From Thermomicrobiaceae bacterium (GTDB lineage: Bacteria > Chloroflexota > Chloroflexia > Thermomicrobiales > Thermomicrobiaceae): a stretch of DNA of 10,640 bases. This document shows positions 1 to 10,640 of the stretch, piece after piece. How positions within the stretch are numbered: the stretch's first letter is position 1; every line of letters starts with the position of its first letter. The DNA lies in NCBI GenBank assembly GCA_007123655.1, contig SKKR01000146.1:1-10640 (forward strand), read 5' to 3'. The notes beneath the pieces are model-generated. The model saw only the letters and a program-made list of their open reading frames with translations. It was not told the origin of the DNA and made no database searches. Both the position numbers and the translations under genes were made by a program.

Positions 1-1282
1 CGCGCGCCTTATTCGCGAATACGACCGGTTCGAATCCGTCCTCAAATCCGGTTAGACTCGCGTAGTGTTCTTCTATCCGCCGGAAGCCGTCCGAATCCGC
101 CAGCACGGCGTTCACGCGATGCGCGAACTCGTACCCGGTCGTTCCACTGACCGGCCAGTCCTCGGGAAGCTGTTCCCCACCGGTCAGAATCTTCTCGTAC
201 AGCAGCAGAAACCGGTCTTCCCGACCGCTCGCTTCCCGCAATCGCCGGATGAGCCGTTCACCGTACGCTCCGGGATCGAGCAGGCCGTCCACGTGATCGA
301 CGCGGAATCCGTCCACGGATTCGTAATCCGCGTATTCCAGGATCATCGCGTGAACCGCCTCGAAGACGTCAGGGTCCTCGATCCGGAGGCTGATCAGGTC
401 CGCGATGTCAAAAAACCGCCGATAGTTGATCTGTTCACTCGCCACGCGCCAGTAAGCAAGTCGGAAACACTGCCGGTCGAGCAAGTCTGTCAGCGCACCG
501 GACCCCATCTCTTCCCCTGAAGGATCGGTGAACAATTGCATCATCCGCTCGAACACCGTTTGCAGATGAGGGTCAGACTGGTACAGACGCCAGGTTCGAG
601 GGCCGATCTTCGACGACTGAGAGAGGGAATCTTTTCCGTTTCCGCCGGGATCGACTCCGGTCGAGACACTCCGTGACAGGGCGATGATCGCGTCCAGCTC
701 CCACCTCACGGTGTCCGCAAAATCTTCCGGAAGCTCGCGCTGTATTGCGCTCAGGAGAAGGTGATAGGTTCCCGGGTTGAGGGGAAAGCGATGCTCAAAA
801 TACGTGTACGCCAGCCCGCGGTCATCCAGAGCAAGCCGGAGTTCGCCGCGCTGAAGAACGCGTCCCAGGTGATCGCCCAGCGTCGGAACGACGACACGCC
901 CGCCGCCGCGTTCCCAGTCGATGTCGAAGAAATGCGCGTAGCGAGAACGTTGTCCATGTTCCAGCACATCCTGCCACCAGAGATTCTCGCTGTGGACCGC
1001 CATGTGGTTCGGGACGATATCGAGAATCAAGCCCATATCCCGATTGGCCAGTTCGTCGAGCAGTTCCCGGAAGTCGTCTTCCTCGCCCAGTTCCGGGTTG
1101 AGGCATGTTGGGTCGACAACGTCGTAGCCATGCTCACTGCCAGGCGCCGGTCTGAGTAGCGGAGAGGCATAGACATGACTTATCCCGAGCCGGTCGAGAT
1201 ACGGCAACAGGAGAATCGCGTCCCGGAATCCAAACTCCGGAGTGAACTGCAGGCGATACGTTCCGGTGATCACGCGAGACAT
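1..1282 (-). CDS. treY: Maltooligosyltrehalose synthase TreY (partial, C-terminus beyond left edge)
   Basis: TreY is a cytoplasmic GH13 enzyme that isomerises the terminal alpha-1,4 link at the reducing end of a maltodextrin to alpha,alpha-1,1, producing maltooligosyltrehalose for TreZ. The frame is open from the ATG at 1282 to the window edge, giving 427 residues with no stop; family members are usually about 700 to 950 residues, so a large C-terminal part is missing. Residues 8-13 (TYRLQF) are the classic TreY start. HGYDVVDP (51-58) and DIVPNHMA (88-95) are GH13 regions. INYRRFFDI (285-293) is typical of TreY. GFRVDHVDG (325-333) carries the predicted nucleophile Asp329, YEKIL (362-366) the predicted acid/base Glu363, and DWPVSGTTGYEF (375-386) is another TreY hallmark. 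The third catalytic Asp lies outside the window. The start lies 4 nt after the stop of the GH57 gene with only a weak AGG 3 nt upstream, so translational coupling is likely. Residues about 205-228 are a Gly/Ser-rich stretch that looks like a loop insertion. Confidence 0.96.
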   Translation of the reverse strand, partial: MSRVITGTYRLQFTPEFGFRDAILLLPYLDRLGISHVYASPLLRPAPGSEHGYDVVDPTCLNPELGEEDDFRELLDELANRDMGLILDIVPNHMAVHSENLWWQDVLEHGQRSRYAHFFDIDWERGGGRVVVPTLGDHLGRVLQRGELRLALDDRGLAYTYFEHRFPLNPGTYHLLLSAIQRELPEDFADTVRWELDAIIALSRSVSTGVDPGGNGKDSLSQSSKIGPRTWRLYQSDPHLQTVFERMMQLFTDPSGEEMGSGALTDLLDRQCFRLAYWRVASEQINYRRFFDIADLISLRIEDPDVFEAVHAMILEYADYESVDGFRVDHVDGLLDPGAYGERLIRRLREASGREDRFLLLYEKILTGGEQLPEDWPVSGTTGYEFAHRVNAVLADSDGFRRIEEHYASLTGFEDGFEPVVFANKAR

Positions 1283-1286
1283 CTGC

Positions 1287-3689
1287 CTATTCGACTTTCA
1301 CACCGAGCAGGTCGCCTAGCTCGCGGAATCGTCTGGTCCAGTCTGAGTCGGTGTCGGACAGTCGCGCCCCGAGTTCGCCCTGCAGCACATCGTAGTAAAC
1401 GTTCTGCGCTTTCCAGAGGTTGACCTCGAACGGCAATTGCGTTGCGATTTCCACCAGCGCATAGAGTCGCTCCAAGTGGTCCAGATCTTCCGGACCGTCG
1501 CCGTACTGGACGGCTACCTGGTCGATCGTCTGACTCAACACGTAGGCAAGTTCTTCCTGATCGAGTTTGATGTTCCAGAGCTTGACCTCATTGAGCAAGT
1601 CACCGATTTCGTCCAGATCGGAATCGGGATCCGAGAACGCCGCGCGAAGCCGGGTGTTCAGGACGAACTCGCTGGTCATCTCAAATGCGTCGGGCAGAGG
1701 TGCTCCGATGTCCGCCAGGAAATACAACAGTTGGGCATGATCCTCGTGCAGGTGCGAATAGACCGCCACGGCCTGCTCTAGCGACGAGTCGAGCACGATG
1801 TTCAGGATCTTCCGCTGCTCGTCCCGGAAAAGGGACCGGATCGAGTAGTTGTGCGACTCGAACTGTGCGTCGATCAACCGGACAAGCTCCGGGAACTCCG
1901 CTCGCCGGAAGCAATCGGTCAGACCCTCTTTCAGGTTCTCGTAGGTGACGATGCTTCGGTACGGACGTACCCCGCCGAGCAAGTTGTGATCCCCGAAGTG
2001 AACAACGCCGAACGCGAGATGCTCGGACTCCTCCGTAATGTTCGATCGCATCATTACCTGGCCCACGTGCAGGCTTGCCCGGCCCGCCTGAGCACGTTCG
2101 GAGTCAAGTAGCTCAGCCGTGTATGCGAAGACATCCGTTTCGTCTTCGTAATCCTCGAACAGAGAACTGATGGCGAAATGAGCGCTTATGGCCTCGAGCC
2201 CGACCATCGCCGGTTTGACCATTTCGTTGAAGATGTCCCGGCCATTCCTGTGCTCCGGGAGATTGCTTTGTGCCTCTGACAATCGTTCGAGAAACTGTTC
2301 TTCGATCGAGTCGCCGACCAACTCCTGGGCCAGTTGCACCGCTCGACCGGCATACTGGATTACCTGGACAGTCTCGATGCCGGACAGTTCGTCGAAGAAC
2401 CAGCCGCAGCTGGTGTACATCAGCATCGCGTAGCGCTGCATCTCCAGTAGCTTCAGAACGTGGATTCGCTCTTCGTTCTCGAGTTCTTTGCGTGCGTGCG
2501 TATTGAGGAACTCGTCCGTATTGTTGCGGTCCGAGATAACGTGGATGTATTCGTCGCGTGCAGTCCACGGGTCCTTGAGTAGCGTACCCGCATCCTTTTC
2601 GTAATGTGTTGCGAGGGTGTCCCGGAGCCAATCGAGAGACTCTCGGAGCGGCTTGCGCCAGGCCTGGTCCCACTCCGGCCTCCCACCGGTGCTGCATCCA
2701 CAATCCTCACGCCAGCGCTCGACGCCGTGGACGCAACTCCAGGAACTATCTTCGTAGACCTCCGCCTCCCACGTGGATTCATGACGGGCGAGATATGCGG
2801 CGTAGTTGATGAGTTCCGCATCTTCGTGCTTGTCAACCACATGCAGGGCATAGGACAGAGCCATTTCACCATGACGATGGTGGTGACCGTAACTCTCGCC
2901 GTCTGTCGCGATGTGGAGGATCTGCGGCCAGTCACGCTCATCGTCGAATCCACTCATGAGCCGTTCGGCAAACGCCTCACCACTGGAGAGCAGGCCTTCG
3001 AAGGCGACGGCCTGCGAGATCGGGCCATCGTAGAAGAACACATTGATGGTGCGGCCTGATGGAAGACTCACCTGATACGGACGCGTCGGATCAACTTCTC
3101 CGCCGGAGACATCCGTCCACTCGTCTTCGCCGATCTCCCGCACCCGATGTGCCTGATACGGCGAAAGCACTGTGAAGGTAATGCCGAACTCGGCCATGAG
3201 GTCGAGGGACTCGAGATCGACGGCGGCCTCCGGCATCCACATCCCAACGGGATCCCGCCCGAACCTGCGCCGGAAGTCCTCAACTCCCCAGTGGATCTGC
3301 GTGTACTTGTCCCGCCTGTTCGCCAGCGGCAGGATCATATGGTTGTATGCCTGCGCGATGGCCGACCCGTGCCCGCCGAAGAGTTCCTGACTCTCGGCAT
3401 CCGCGTCGATCACCGTCTGGTAGACCTCCGGTGCTTCGGATTCGAGCCAGGTCAGCAGAGTAGGACCGATGTTGTAGCTGATGCGCGCATAGTTGTTGAC
3501 GATTCGTTCGATGCGGCCCTGGTCGTCCATGATCCGTGAAGCACCGTTCGGCGCGTAGCATTCCGCGGTAATCCTCGCGTTCCAGTCGTGGAACGGATGG
3601 GCGGAGTCCTGCAGCTCGACGGCCTCAAGCCACGCATTCTCGCGAGGCGGCTGGTAAGAATGAAAGTGGACGCAAACGTATCGGTTCAA
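1287..3689 (-). CDS. GH57 glycoside hydrolase with C-terminal DUF3536-type region, function unassigned
   Basis: This is an 800-residue cytoplasmic protein (no signal peptide or membrane segment) of the GH57 alpha-glucan hydrolase/transferase superfamily. The N-terminal beta/alpha barrel has the GH57 opening motif VHFHSYQPPREN (residues 7-18, with His8 and His10), GMWMPEAAVD (149-158) with the predicted nucleophile Glu154, and ATDGESYGHHHRHGE (261-275) with the predicted acid/base Asp263. A Cys-containing block follows (Cys319, Cys330, Cys332 around HGVERWRED). YTSCGWFFDELSGIET (425-440) and the mostly helical remainder to about 790 match the layout of GH57-DUF3536 proteins, many annotated only as 'alpha-amylase/alpha-mannosidase'. 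Known GH57 activities include amylase, 4-alpha-glucanotransferase, amylopullulanase and branching enzyme; the sequence does not show which applies here. Lying between treZ and treY, it probably acts on maltodextrin or glycogen. The start is TTG at 3689, chosen because GGAG lies 6 nt upstream and the first residues run straight into the GH57 motif; an in-frame stop lies just upstream. Confidence 0.9.
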   Translation of the reverse strand: MNRYVCVHFHSYQPPRENAWLEAVELQDSAHPFHDWNARITAECYAPNGASRIMDDQGRIERIVNNYARISYNIGPTLLTWLESEAPEVYQTVIDADAESQELFGGHGSAIAQAYNHMILPLANRRDKYTQIHWGVEDFRRRFGRDPVGMWMPEAAVDLESLDLMAEFGITFTVLSPYQAHRVREIGEDEWTDVSGGEVDPTRPYQVSLPSGRTINVFFYDGPISQAVAFEGLLSSGEAFAERLMSGFDDERDWPQILHIATDGESYGHHHRHGEMALSYALHVVDKHEDAELINYAAYLARHESTWEAEVYEDSSWSCVHGVERWREDCGCSTGGRPEWDQAWRKPLRESLDWLRDTLATHYEKDAGTLLKDPWTARDEYIHVISDRNNTDEFLNTHARKELENEERIHVLKLLEMQRYAMLMYTSCGWFFDELSGIETVQVIQYAGRAVQLAQELVGDSIEEQFLERLSEAQSNLPEHRNGRDIFNEMVKPAMVGLEAISAHFAISSLFEDYEDETDVFAYTAELLDSERAQAGRASLHVGQVMMRSNITEESEHLAFGVVHFGDHNLLGGVRPYRSIVTYENLKEGLTDCFRRAEFPELVRLIDAQFESHNYSIRSLFRDEQRKILNIVLDSSLEQAVAVYSHLHEDHAQLLYFLADIGAPLPDAFEMTSEFVLNTRLRAAFSDPDSDLDEIGDLLNEVKLWNIKLDQEELAYVLSQTIDQVAVQYGDGPEDLDHLERLYALVEIATQLPFEVNLWKAQNVYYDVLQGELGARLSDTDSDWTRRFRELGDLLGVKVE

Positions 3690-3759
3690 GTGTGTCTCCG
3701 AGACTATGGCACGATGCCGTTCAAGTTTCAGGGTTAGCAGGCAGGGCGGGGGTGGCTGT
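3690..3759 (-). other. 70-nt intergenic gap between treZ and the GH57 gene
   Basis: This is the only real intergenic space in the window; the other three junctions are 4 nt or less, or overlap. It is C-rich near the treZ stop and ends in the GGAG ribosome binding site of the GH57 gene. I see no T-tract terminator and no convincing -35/-10 pair. A separate promoter or mRNA processing site here is possible but unsupported. Confidence 0.6.
3696..3699 (-). promoter_or_regulatory. Ribosome binding site GGAG that fixes the TTG start of the GH57 gene
   Basis: On the minus strand GGAG is followed by ACACAC and then TTG at 3689, an ideal 6-nt spacing. No ATG or GTG gives a longer frame (TAG occurs in-frame just upstream), and a later start would remove the GH57 HxH motif. 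The site therefore decides the start codon. Confidence 0.75.
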
Positions 3760-5613
3760 TCAAACTCCGGATCCTGTCTCCTGATAAACGAACAACGCCC
3801 GTCCAGGTATCAGAAGTTCCGCGATGCCGTGATTCACGACGATGTTTGGCGCCGGTTCGCCTGACCCTTCCCAGCGGGCAAGAAGACTGTTCACCAGGAT
3901 ACTCCAGTGACCGCGGCCAGAATCGACCACCACCTCCTCCTGGTGTGTGGAGAAATTGAACACAAGCAGACAGTCCCCGCCCTCATGAATCCGACGGATT
4001 ACTATAACGGACGTGCCTGGAATGTTCCGCACGTCTTGCCTGGAGAGCTCGAGCTCCCTCAGTGCAGGGGTCTCACGCCGCACGCGCAGGAGTTCACGAT
4101 ACCAGGCGAACATGACCGAATGAGGTTCGACCTTCTTCAAGTCATGGTCCAACTTCGAGCGCTGAAAAGTCGCTTCGGCCTGCGGATCAGGAACCGCGAC
4201 ATCCCAGTTGAAGGCCTGGAACTCCCGCCTGCGGCCTTCCTGTACCGCGCGTATGAGTTCTTCGTCACCATGGCTGACAAAATACTGAAACGGACCGGGC
4301 TCGGCGTACTCTTCCCCCATGAACAGCATCGGAATAAACGGGGAAAGCACCGTCAGGCCTGCGGCCAACTTGAGTTGCTCGAACTCCAGCGTCGCCGTCA
4401 ATCGATCGCCCGTGGCCCGGTTGCCGACCTGATCGTGGTTCTGGGAGCAGACCACGAACTTGCGGCCATCCGTGATGCCAGGCACCCGCCCGTGACTGCG
4501 ATCCCGGTAAACGGAATACTCTCCCGTGAATCTGTAGCCCGAGCGTAGTGCCTTCGCCAACTCACGAGTCGTTCCGAAGTCGACATAATATCCATCGCGT
4601 TCGCCGGTGACCAGCGCGTGCAGCGCGTGGTGAAAATCGTCCGCCCATTGCGCGTCATGACCCCAGCCGCCCAGGTCCGGGCTGCGGATAACTTTCGGAT
4701 CATTCAGGTCGCTCTCGGCGATCACGACACCGAGACGGCCCAGTCGCTCGGCCTCCTGGTGAACTGTCGACGCCAGTTCCTCGAGAAAATGGATAGCTGA
4801 AACGTCATAGATAGCGTGCACCGCGTCCAGCCTGAACCCGTCGATATGGAACTCTCGCACCCAGTATCGAGCATTCTCGAGAAAGAAGTGACGAACGTGA
4901 TCGCTTCCGGGACCGTCGAAGTTCAGCGCCTCTCCCCACGGGGTCTTGTACTGATCGGTGAAGTAGGGCCCAAAATCTCGCAGGTAGTTTCCTTCCGGAC
5001 CCAGGTGGTTGTACACGACATCGAGAATGATAGCCATTCCCCTGGCGTGACAGGCGTCGACGAACCGGCGAAACGCGTCCGGACCACCGTAGGACGCTTG
5101 CACGGCGAAGAGACTGACGCCGTCGTACCCCCAGTTTCGCTCGCCGGGAAACTGCGCGACAGGCATGACCTCTACGGCGGTGATTCCAAGCTCGACGAGA
5201 TTATCGAGGTACGGGACGGCTCCATCGAACGTTCCGGCGTCGCTGAACGTCCCGATATGCATCTCGTAGATAACGAAGTCCTCCAGGGGACGTCCACTCC
5301 AGTCGCCAGCTGTCCAGGCAAACGCTGACGGGTCAACGAGAGCCGACGGACCGTGCACACCCTCCGGCTGAAATCGCGATGCCGGATCCGGACGGTCGTG
5401 CTCACCGTCGAGCCGGTACAGGTAACGATCTCCTGGTGTGACATCATCAACGACTGACCGGAAGTACCCACGCTGGTCCGGAACGAGCTCAACTGTGCGG
5501 TCTCCCTGACTCACCAGCACGAGTTCAACCTGCTGGCACGCGGGAGCCCACACGGCAAAAGCCCATCGACGCTCTGCTATCGGGATCGCGCCCAGACTGG
5601 GCAGTGCTTTCAT
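3760..5613 (-). CDS. treZ: Maltooligosyltrehalose trehalohydrolase TreZ
   Basis: TreZ is a cytoplasmic GH13 enzyme that hydrolyses the alpha-1,4 bond next to the trehalose unit of maltooligosyltrehalose, releasing free trehalose and a shortened maltodextrin. The 617-residue length suits the family. An N-terminal carbohydrate-binding beta domain spans about 15-100 (FAVWAPACQQVEL at 19-31; DPASRFQPEGVHGPS at 76-90 is a TreZ signature). The barrel contains IYEMHIGTFS (115-124), DVVYNHLGPEGNY (198-210), GFRLDAVHAI (259-268) with nucleophile Asp263, VIAESDLNDPKVI (297-309) with acid/base Glu300, and SQNHDQVGNR (390-399) with transition-state stabiliser Asp394, so the catalytic triad is intact. IAESDLNDP separates it from GlgB and GlgX. 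Its ATG overlaps the glgB stop as ATGA. A GAGG 10 nt upstream, inside glgB, may serve as ribosome binding site, with coupling to glgB translation. TreY, its obligate pathway partner, is two genes downstream. Confidence 0.97.
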   Translation of the reverse strand: MKALPSLGAIPIAERRWAFAVWAPACQQVELVLVSQGDRTVELVPDQRGYFRSVVDDVTPGDRYLYRLDGEHDRPDPASRFQPEGVHGPSALVDPSAFAWTAGDWSGRPLEDFVIYEMHIGTFSDAGTFDGAVPYLDNLVELGITAVEVMPVAQFPGERNWGYDGVSLFAVQASYGGPDAFRRFVDACHARGMAIILDVVYNHLGPEGNYLRDFGPYFTDQYKTPWGEALNFDGPGSDHVRHFFLENARYWVREFHIDGFRLDAVHAIYDVSAIHFLEELASTVHQEAERLGRLGVVIAESDLNDPKVIRSPDLGGWGHDAQWADDFHHALHALVTGERDGYYVDFGTTRELAKALRSGYRFTGEYSVYRDRSHGRVPGITDGRKFVVCSQNHDQVGNRATGDRLTATLEFEQLKLAAGLTVLSPFIPMLFMGEEYAEPGPFQYFVSHGDEELIRAVQEGRRREFQAFNWDVAVPDPQAEATFQRSKLDHDLKKVEPHSVMFAWYRELLRVRRETPALRELELSRQDVRNIPGTSVIVIRRIHEGGDCLLVFNFSTHQEEVVVDSGRGHWSILVNSLLARWEGSGEPAPNIVVNHGIAELLIPGRALFVYQETGSGV

Positions 5614-7601
5614 GCCCAGACCGCCTCATTCTTGAGCAACACCACGCTCAACGGAGGCAGATGCATCCTCAGGGAGTGGGGGCGTCCATGCCACGGGGTC
5701 GGTTCGGCTTCGACACCGCCATAGTTCCCCTGGCCGGATCCCCAGTATGCTTCCGCATCACTGTTGAGGATCTCCCGCCAGAAGCCACCGTCCGGCACGC
5801 CGATCCGGTAGGACTCCCGGGGAACCGGGGTGAAATTGAACACGGCCAGGATGATGTCCGCCGTTGACTTGCCCATTCGCACGAAACTGAGAACGCTGTT
5901 GTCCGCGTCATTCGCGTCGATCCAGGAGAAGCCCGCGGGATCGAAATCGAGCTCATGCAGAGCGGGCTCATTTCGATAGACACGGTTTAGTTCAGTCATG
6001 AACTGATGCAGTCCTCGATGGGAGTCGTACTCCAGCAACTCCCACTGCAACTGCGCATCGTGATTCCACTCAGTCCACTGGCCGAACTCGCTCCCCATGA
6101 ACAGGAGTTTCTTGCCCGGCTGGCTGTACATGTACCCGAGCAACAAGCGCGCGTTGGCGTGCCGTTGCCAGTCATCCCCCGGCATCTTGTTAAGCAGCGA
6201 GCCCTTCCCGTGTACCACCTCATCGTGCGAGATGGGGAGCATGAAATTCTCGTTGAACGCATAGATCATCCGGAAGCTCAGGTCATTGTGATGGTAGCGC
6301 CGGTAGATCGACTCCCTGGAGAAGTAGCTGAGCGTATCGTGCATCCAGCCCATGTCCCACTTCATTCCAAACCCGAGCCCGCCGACATACGTTGGTCGGG
6401 AAACCATGGGCCAGGCGGTCGATTCTTCGGCGATGGTCTGCACGTCCGGATGGTTTTCATAGACGACTTCGTTGAATCGTCGGAGGAACTCGATCGACCG
6501 AAGGTTCTCCCGGCCGCCGAACTCGTTCGGTATCCAGTCCTCCCCTTCACGCGAGTAATCAAGGTAGAGCATCGAGGCGACCGCATCCACGCGAAGGCCA
6601 TCAATATGATAGGTGTCCAGCCAGTGAAGCGCACTGCTAAGCAGGAAGCTGCGGATTTCGTTGCGCCCGAGATTGAAAATATAGCTTTGCCAGTCCGGGT
6701 GAAACCCCTGCCGTGGATCCTCGTGTTCGTACAGATGCGTCCCGTCAAAGTAGGCGAGTCCGTGTTCATCGGTCGGGAAGTGAGACGGCACCCAGTCCAG
6801 AATGACGCCGATATCATGCTGGTGCAGCGTGTCGATGAGGAACATGAAGTCCTGCGGTGTCCCGAATCGGCTGGTTGGGGCGAAGTACCCGGTGGTCTGG
6901 TATCCCCAGGACCCGTAGAAGGGATGCTCCGTTACCGGCAGGAACTCGACGTGCGTAAACCCGAGATTCGAGACGTACTCCGCCAGCTTCGGTGCCAGGT
7001 CCCGGTACGTCATGAAGTTGCCGTCCGGGTAGCGCATCCAGGAGCCCAGATGAACCTCGTACGTGGAAATCGGCGCCGCGGAATCGTTGCGGTCTCGTCG
7101 ACGAGTCAGCCACTCCTGGTCATTCCACTCGTAGTCAAGGTTCCAGACCTTCGACCCGGTCAGCGGCGGCGTCTCCGTGTGAATCGCGAACGGGTCCGCC
7201 TTGTCGACGCTAAATCCGTGGTATGCAGACTGGATATGGTATTTGTACGCCATGCCGGGTTCCAGCCCCGAGATGAACGCTGTCCAGATACCGGAACTCC
7301 CAAGCGCCCGCATCGGCTGAGATGATTTGTCCCATCCGTTGAAGTCGCCGATGACCGACACTGACTTAGCGTTCGGCGCCCACACCGCGAAGTGCGTCCC
7401 CTGCTTACCACCCAGTTCAACCTGATGCGCCCCGAGAATCGTGTACAGTCGATAGTGCGTACCTTCGTTGAACAGATACAGATCGTGCTCGGTAATGATC
7501 GTTTCGTTCTGTCGCTCAGTGCTGGTCACGATGGTCTCTCCAACCTCTACTCCGACGTCCGTGCCGGCACTTGTCTCCACGCAAATCGGATTCCGGCACA
7601 T
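5610..7601 (-). CDS. glgB: 1,4-alpha-glucan (glycogen) branching enzyme GlgB, GH13
   Basis: GlgB cuts an alpha-1,4-glucan chain and rejoins the piece by an alpha-1,6 bond, creating branches in glycogen. Residue numbers are from the ATG. A CBM48-like N-terminal domain occupies about 65-150 (GTHFAVWAPNAKSVSVIGDF at 68-87). The barrel contains TYEVHLGSW (180-188), ILDWVPSHFPTD (267-278), GLRVDAVASMLYLDYSR (335-351) with nucleophile Asp339, TIAEESTAWP (389-398) with acid/base Glu392, and ISHDEVVHGKGS (457-468) with Asp460; the triad is complete. A C-terminal all-beta domain follows. At 663 residues it is the short form, lacking the extra N-terminal module of the roughly 730-residue enzymes. The ATG directly follows the treS stop (TGAATG) with GGAG 5 nt upstream. 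A GTG at 7529 with GGAG-AG 6 nt upstream is an equally good start and would give 639 residues beginning nearer the conserved EHDLYLFNEGTHYRLY segment. The family call is firm; the start is open. Confidence 0.97.
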   Translation of the reverse strand: MCRNPICVETSAGTDVGVEVGETIVTSTERQNETIITEHDLYLFNEGTHYRLYTILGAHQVELGGKQGTHFAVWAPNAKSVSVIGDFNGWDKSSQPMRALGSSGIWTAFISGLEPGMAYKYHIQSAYHGFSVDKADPFAIHTETPPLTGSKVWNLDYEWNDQEWLTRRRDRNDSAAPISTYEVHLGSWMRYPDGNFMTYRDLAPKLAEYVSNLGFTHVEFLPVTEHPFYGSWGYQTTGYFAPTSRFGTPQDFMFLIDTLHQHDIGVILDWVPSHFPTDEHGLAYFDGTHLYEHEDPRQGFHPDWQSYIFNLGRNEIRSFLLSSALHWLDTYHIDGLRVDAVASMLYLDYSREGEDWIPNEFGGRENLRSIEFLRRFNEVVYENHPDVQTIAEESTAWPMVSRPTYVGGLGFGMKWDMGWMHDTLSYFSRESIYRRYHHNDLSFRMIYAFNENFMLPISHDEVVHGKGSLLNKMPGDDWQRHANARLLLGYMYSQPGKKLLFMGSEFGQWTEWNHDAQLQWELLEYDSHRGLHQFMTELNRVYRNEPALHELDFDPAGFSWIDANDADNSVLSFVRMGKSTADIILAVFNFTPVPRESYRIGVPDGGFWREILNSDAEAYWGSGQGNYGGVEAEPTPWHGRPHSLRMHLPPLSVVLLKNEAVWA
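7536..7541 (-). promoter_or_regulatory. Possible internal ribosome binding site GGAGAG for an alternative GTG start of glgB
   Basis: On the minus strand GGAGAG is followed by ACCATC and then GTG at 7529-7527, in frame with glgB. The 24 residues it would skip are not a recognisable part of the GlgB fold. This competes with the ATG at 7601. Confidence 0.45.

Positions 7602-10640
<3,039 letters not shown>

Noticed and set aside
65..520. A 151-codon plus-strand open frame at the left end
   Set aside because: The minus strand here encodes the conserved TreY core (YRRFFDI, RVDHVDG, TTGYEF), so the plus-strand frame is a shadow.
2113..2703. A 196-codon minus-strand frame inside the GH57 gene
   Set aside because: It is out of frame with the GH57-DUF3536 coding frame, which is uninterrupted across this region. 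It is Arg-rich and shows no family resemblance.
3708..3718. Small inverted repeat (GGCA-TCG-TGCC) between treZ and the GH57 gene, considered as a terminator
   Set aside because: The stem is only 4 bp and no T-run follows, so it is too weak for an intrinsic terminator and could easily be chance.
3907..4548. A 213-codon open frame on the plus strand opposite treZ
   Set aside because: It is antisense to the conserved C-terminal half of TreZ, with no recognisable motif and no convincing ribosome binding site.
6006..7325. A 439-codon open frame on the plus strand opposite glgB
   Set aside because: It is fully antisense to a clearly conserved GlgB with an intact catalytic triad. The translation shows no domain or motif I recognise and is Val/Pro/Arg-rich in the way expected for an antisense shadow of biased codons.

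Overview
The window is a densely packed, single-direction stretch of bacterial DNA, moderately GC-rich by eye. All genes are on the minus strand, so they read from high to low coordinates. Five protein-coding genes fill almost the whole window, and both end genes are cut by its edges. No RNA gene, mobile element, CRISPR array or convincing terminator is visible. The organism cannot be named from this sequence. The gene content (a trehalose synthase/maltokinase fusion, a short-form GlgB, TreZ, TreY and a GH57-DUF3536 protein) points to a free-living bacterium that stores alpha-glucan and makes trehalose.

In transcription order, the right end (10640 to 7602) encodes most of a TreS trehalose synthase fused to a maltokinase, with its N-terminus outside the window. 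Immediately downstream is glgB, the glycogen branching enzyme (7601 to 5610), whose ATG touches the treS stop. Next is treZ, maltooligosyltrehalose trehalohydrolase (5613 to 3760), with a 4-nt ATGA overlap with glgB. After a 70-nt gap comes an 800-residue GH57 glycoside hydrolase with a C-terminal DUF3536-type region (3689 to 1287), starting at TTG behind a strong ribosome binding site. Four nucleotides after its stop begins treY, maltooligosyltrehalose synthase (1282 to the left edge and beyond), with 427 residues visible.

Together these genes interconvert alpha-1,4-glucans, maltose and trehalose. TreY isomerises the reducing end of a maltodextrin to a trehalose unit and TreZ releases trehalose. 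TreS interconverts trehalose and maltose, and the fused kinase makes maltose 1-phosphate, the donor for GlgE-type polymerisation. GlgB branches the resulting glucan. The GH57-DUF3536 protein between treZ and treY is the one member with no settled function. Its position suggests it trims, transfers or debranches glucan in the same pathway. The spacing and overlaps imply one polycistronic unit with translational coupling.

For novelty, the genes themselves belong to known families. The GH57-DUF3536 gene is the main candidate for unassigned biochemistry.
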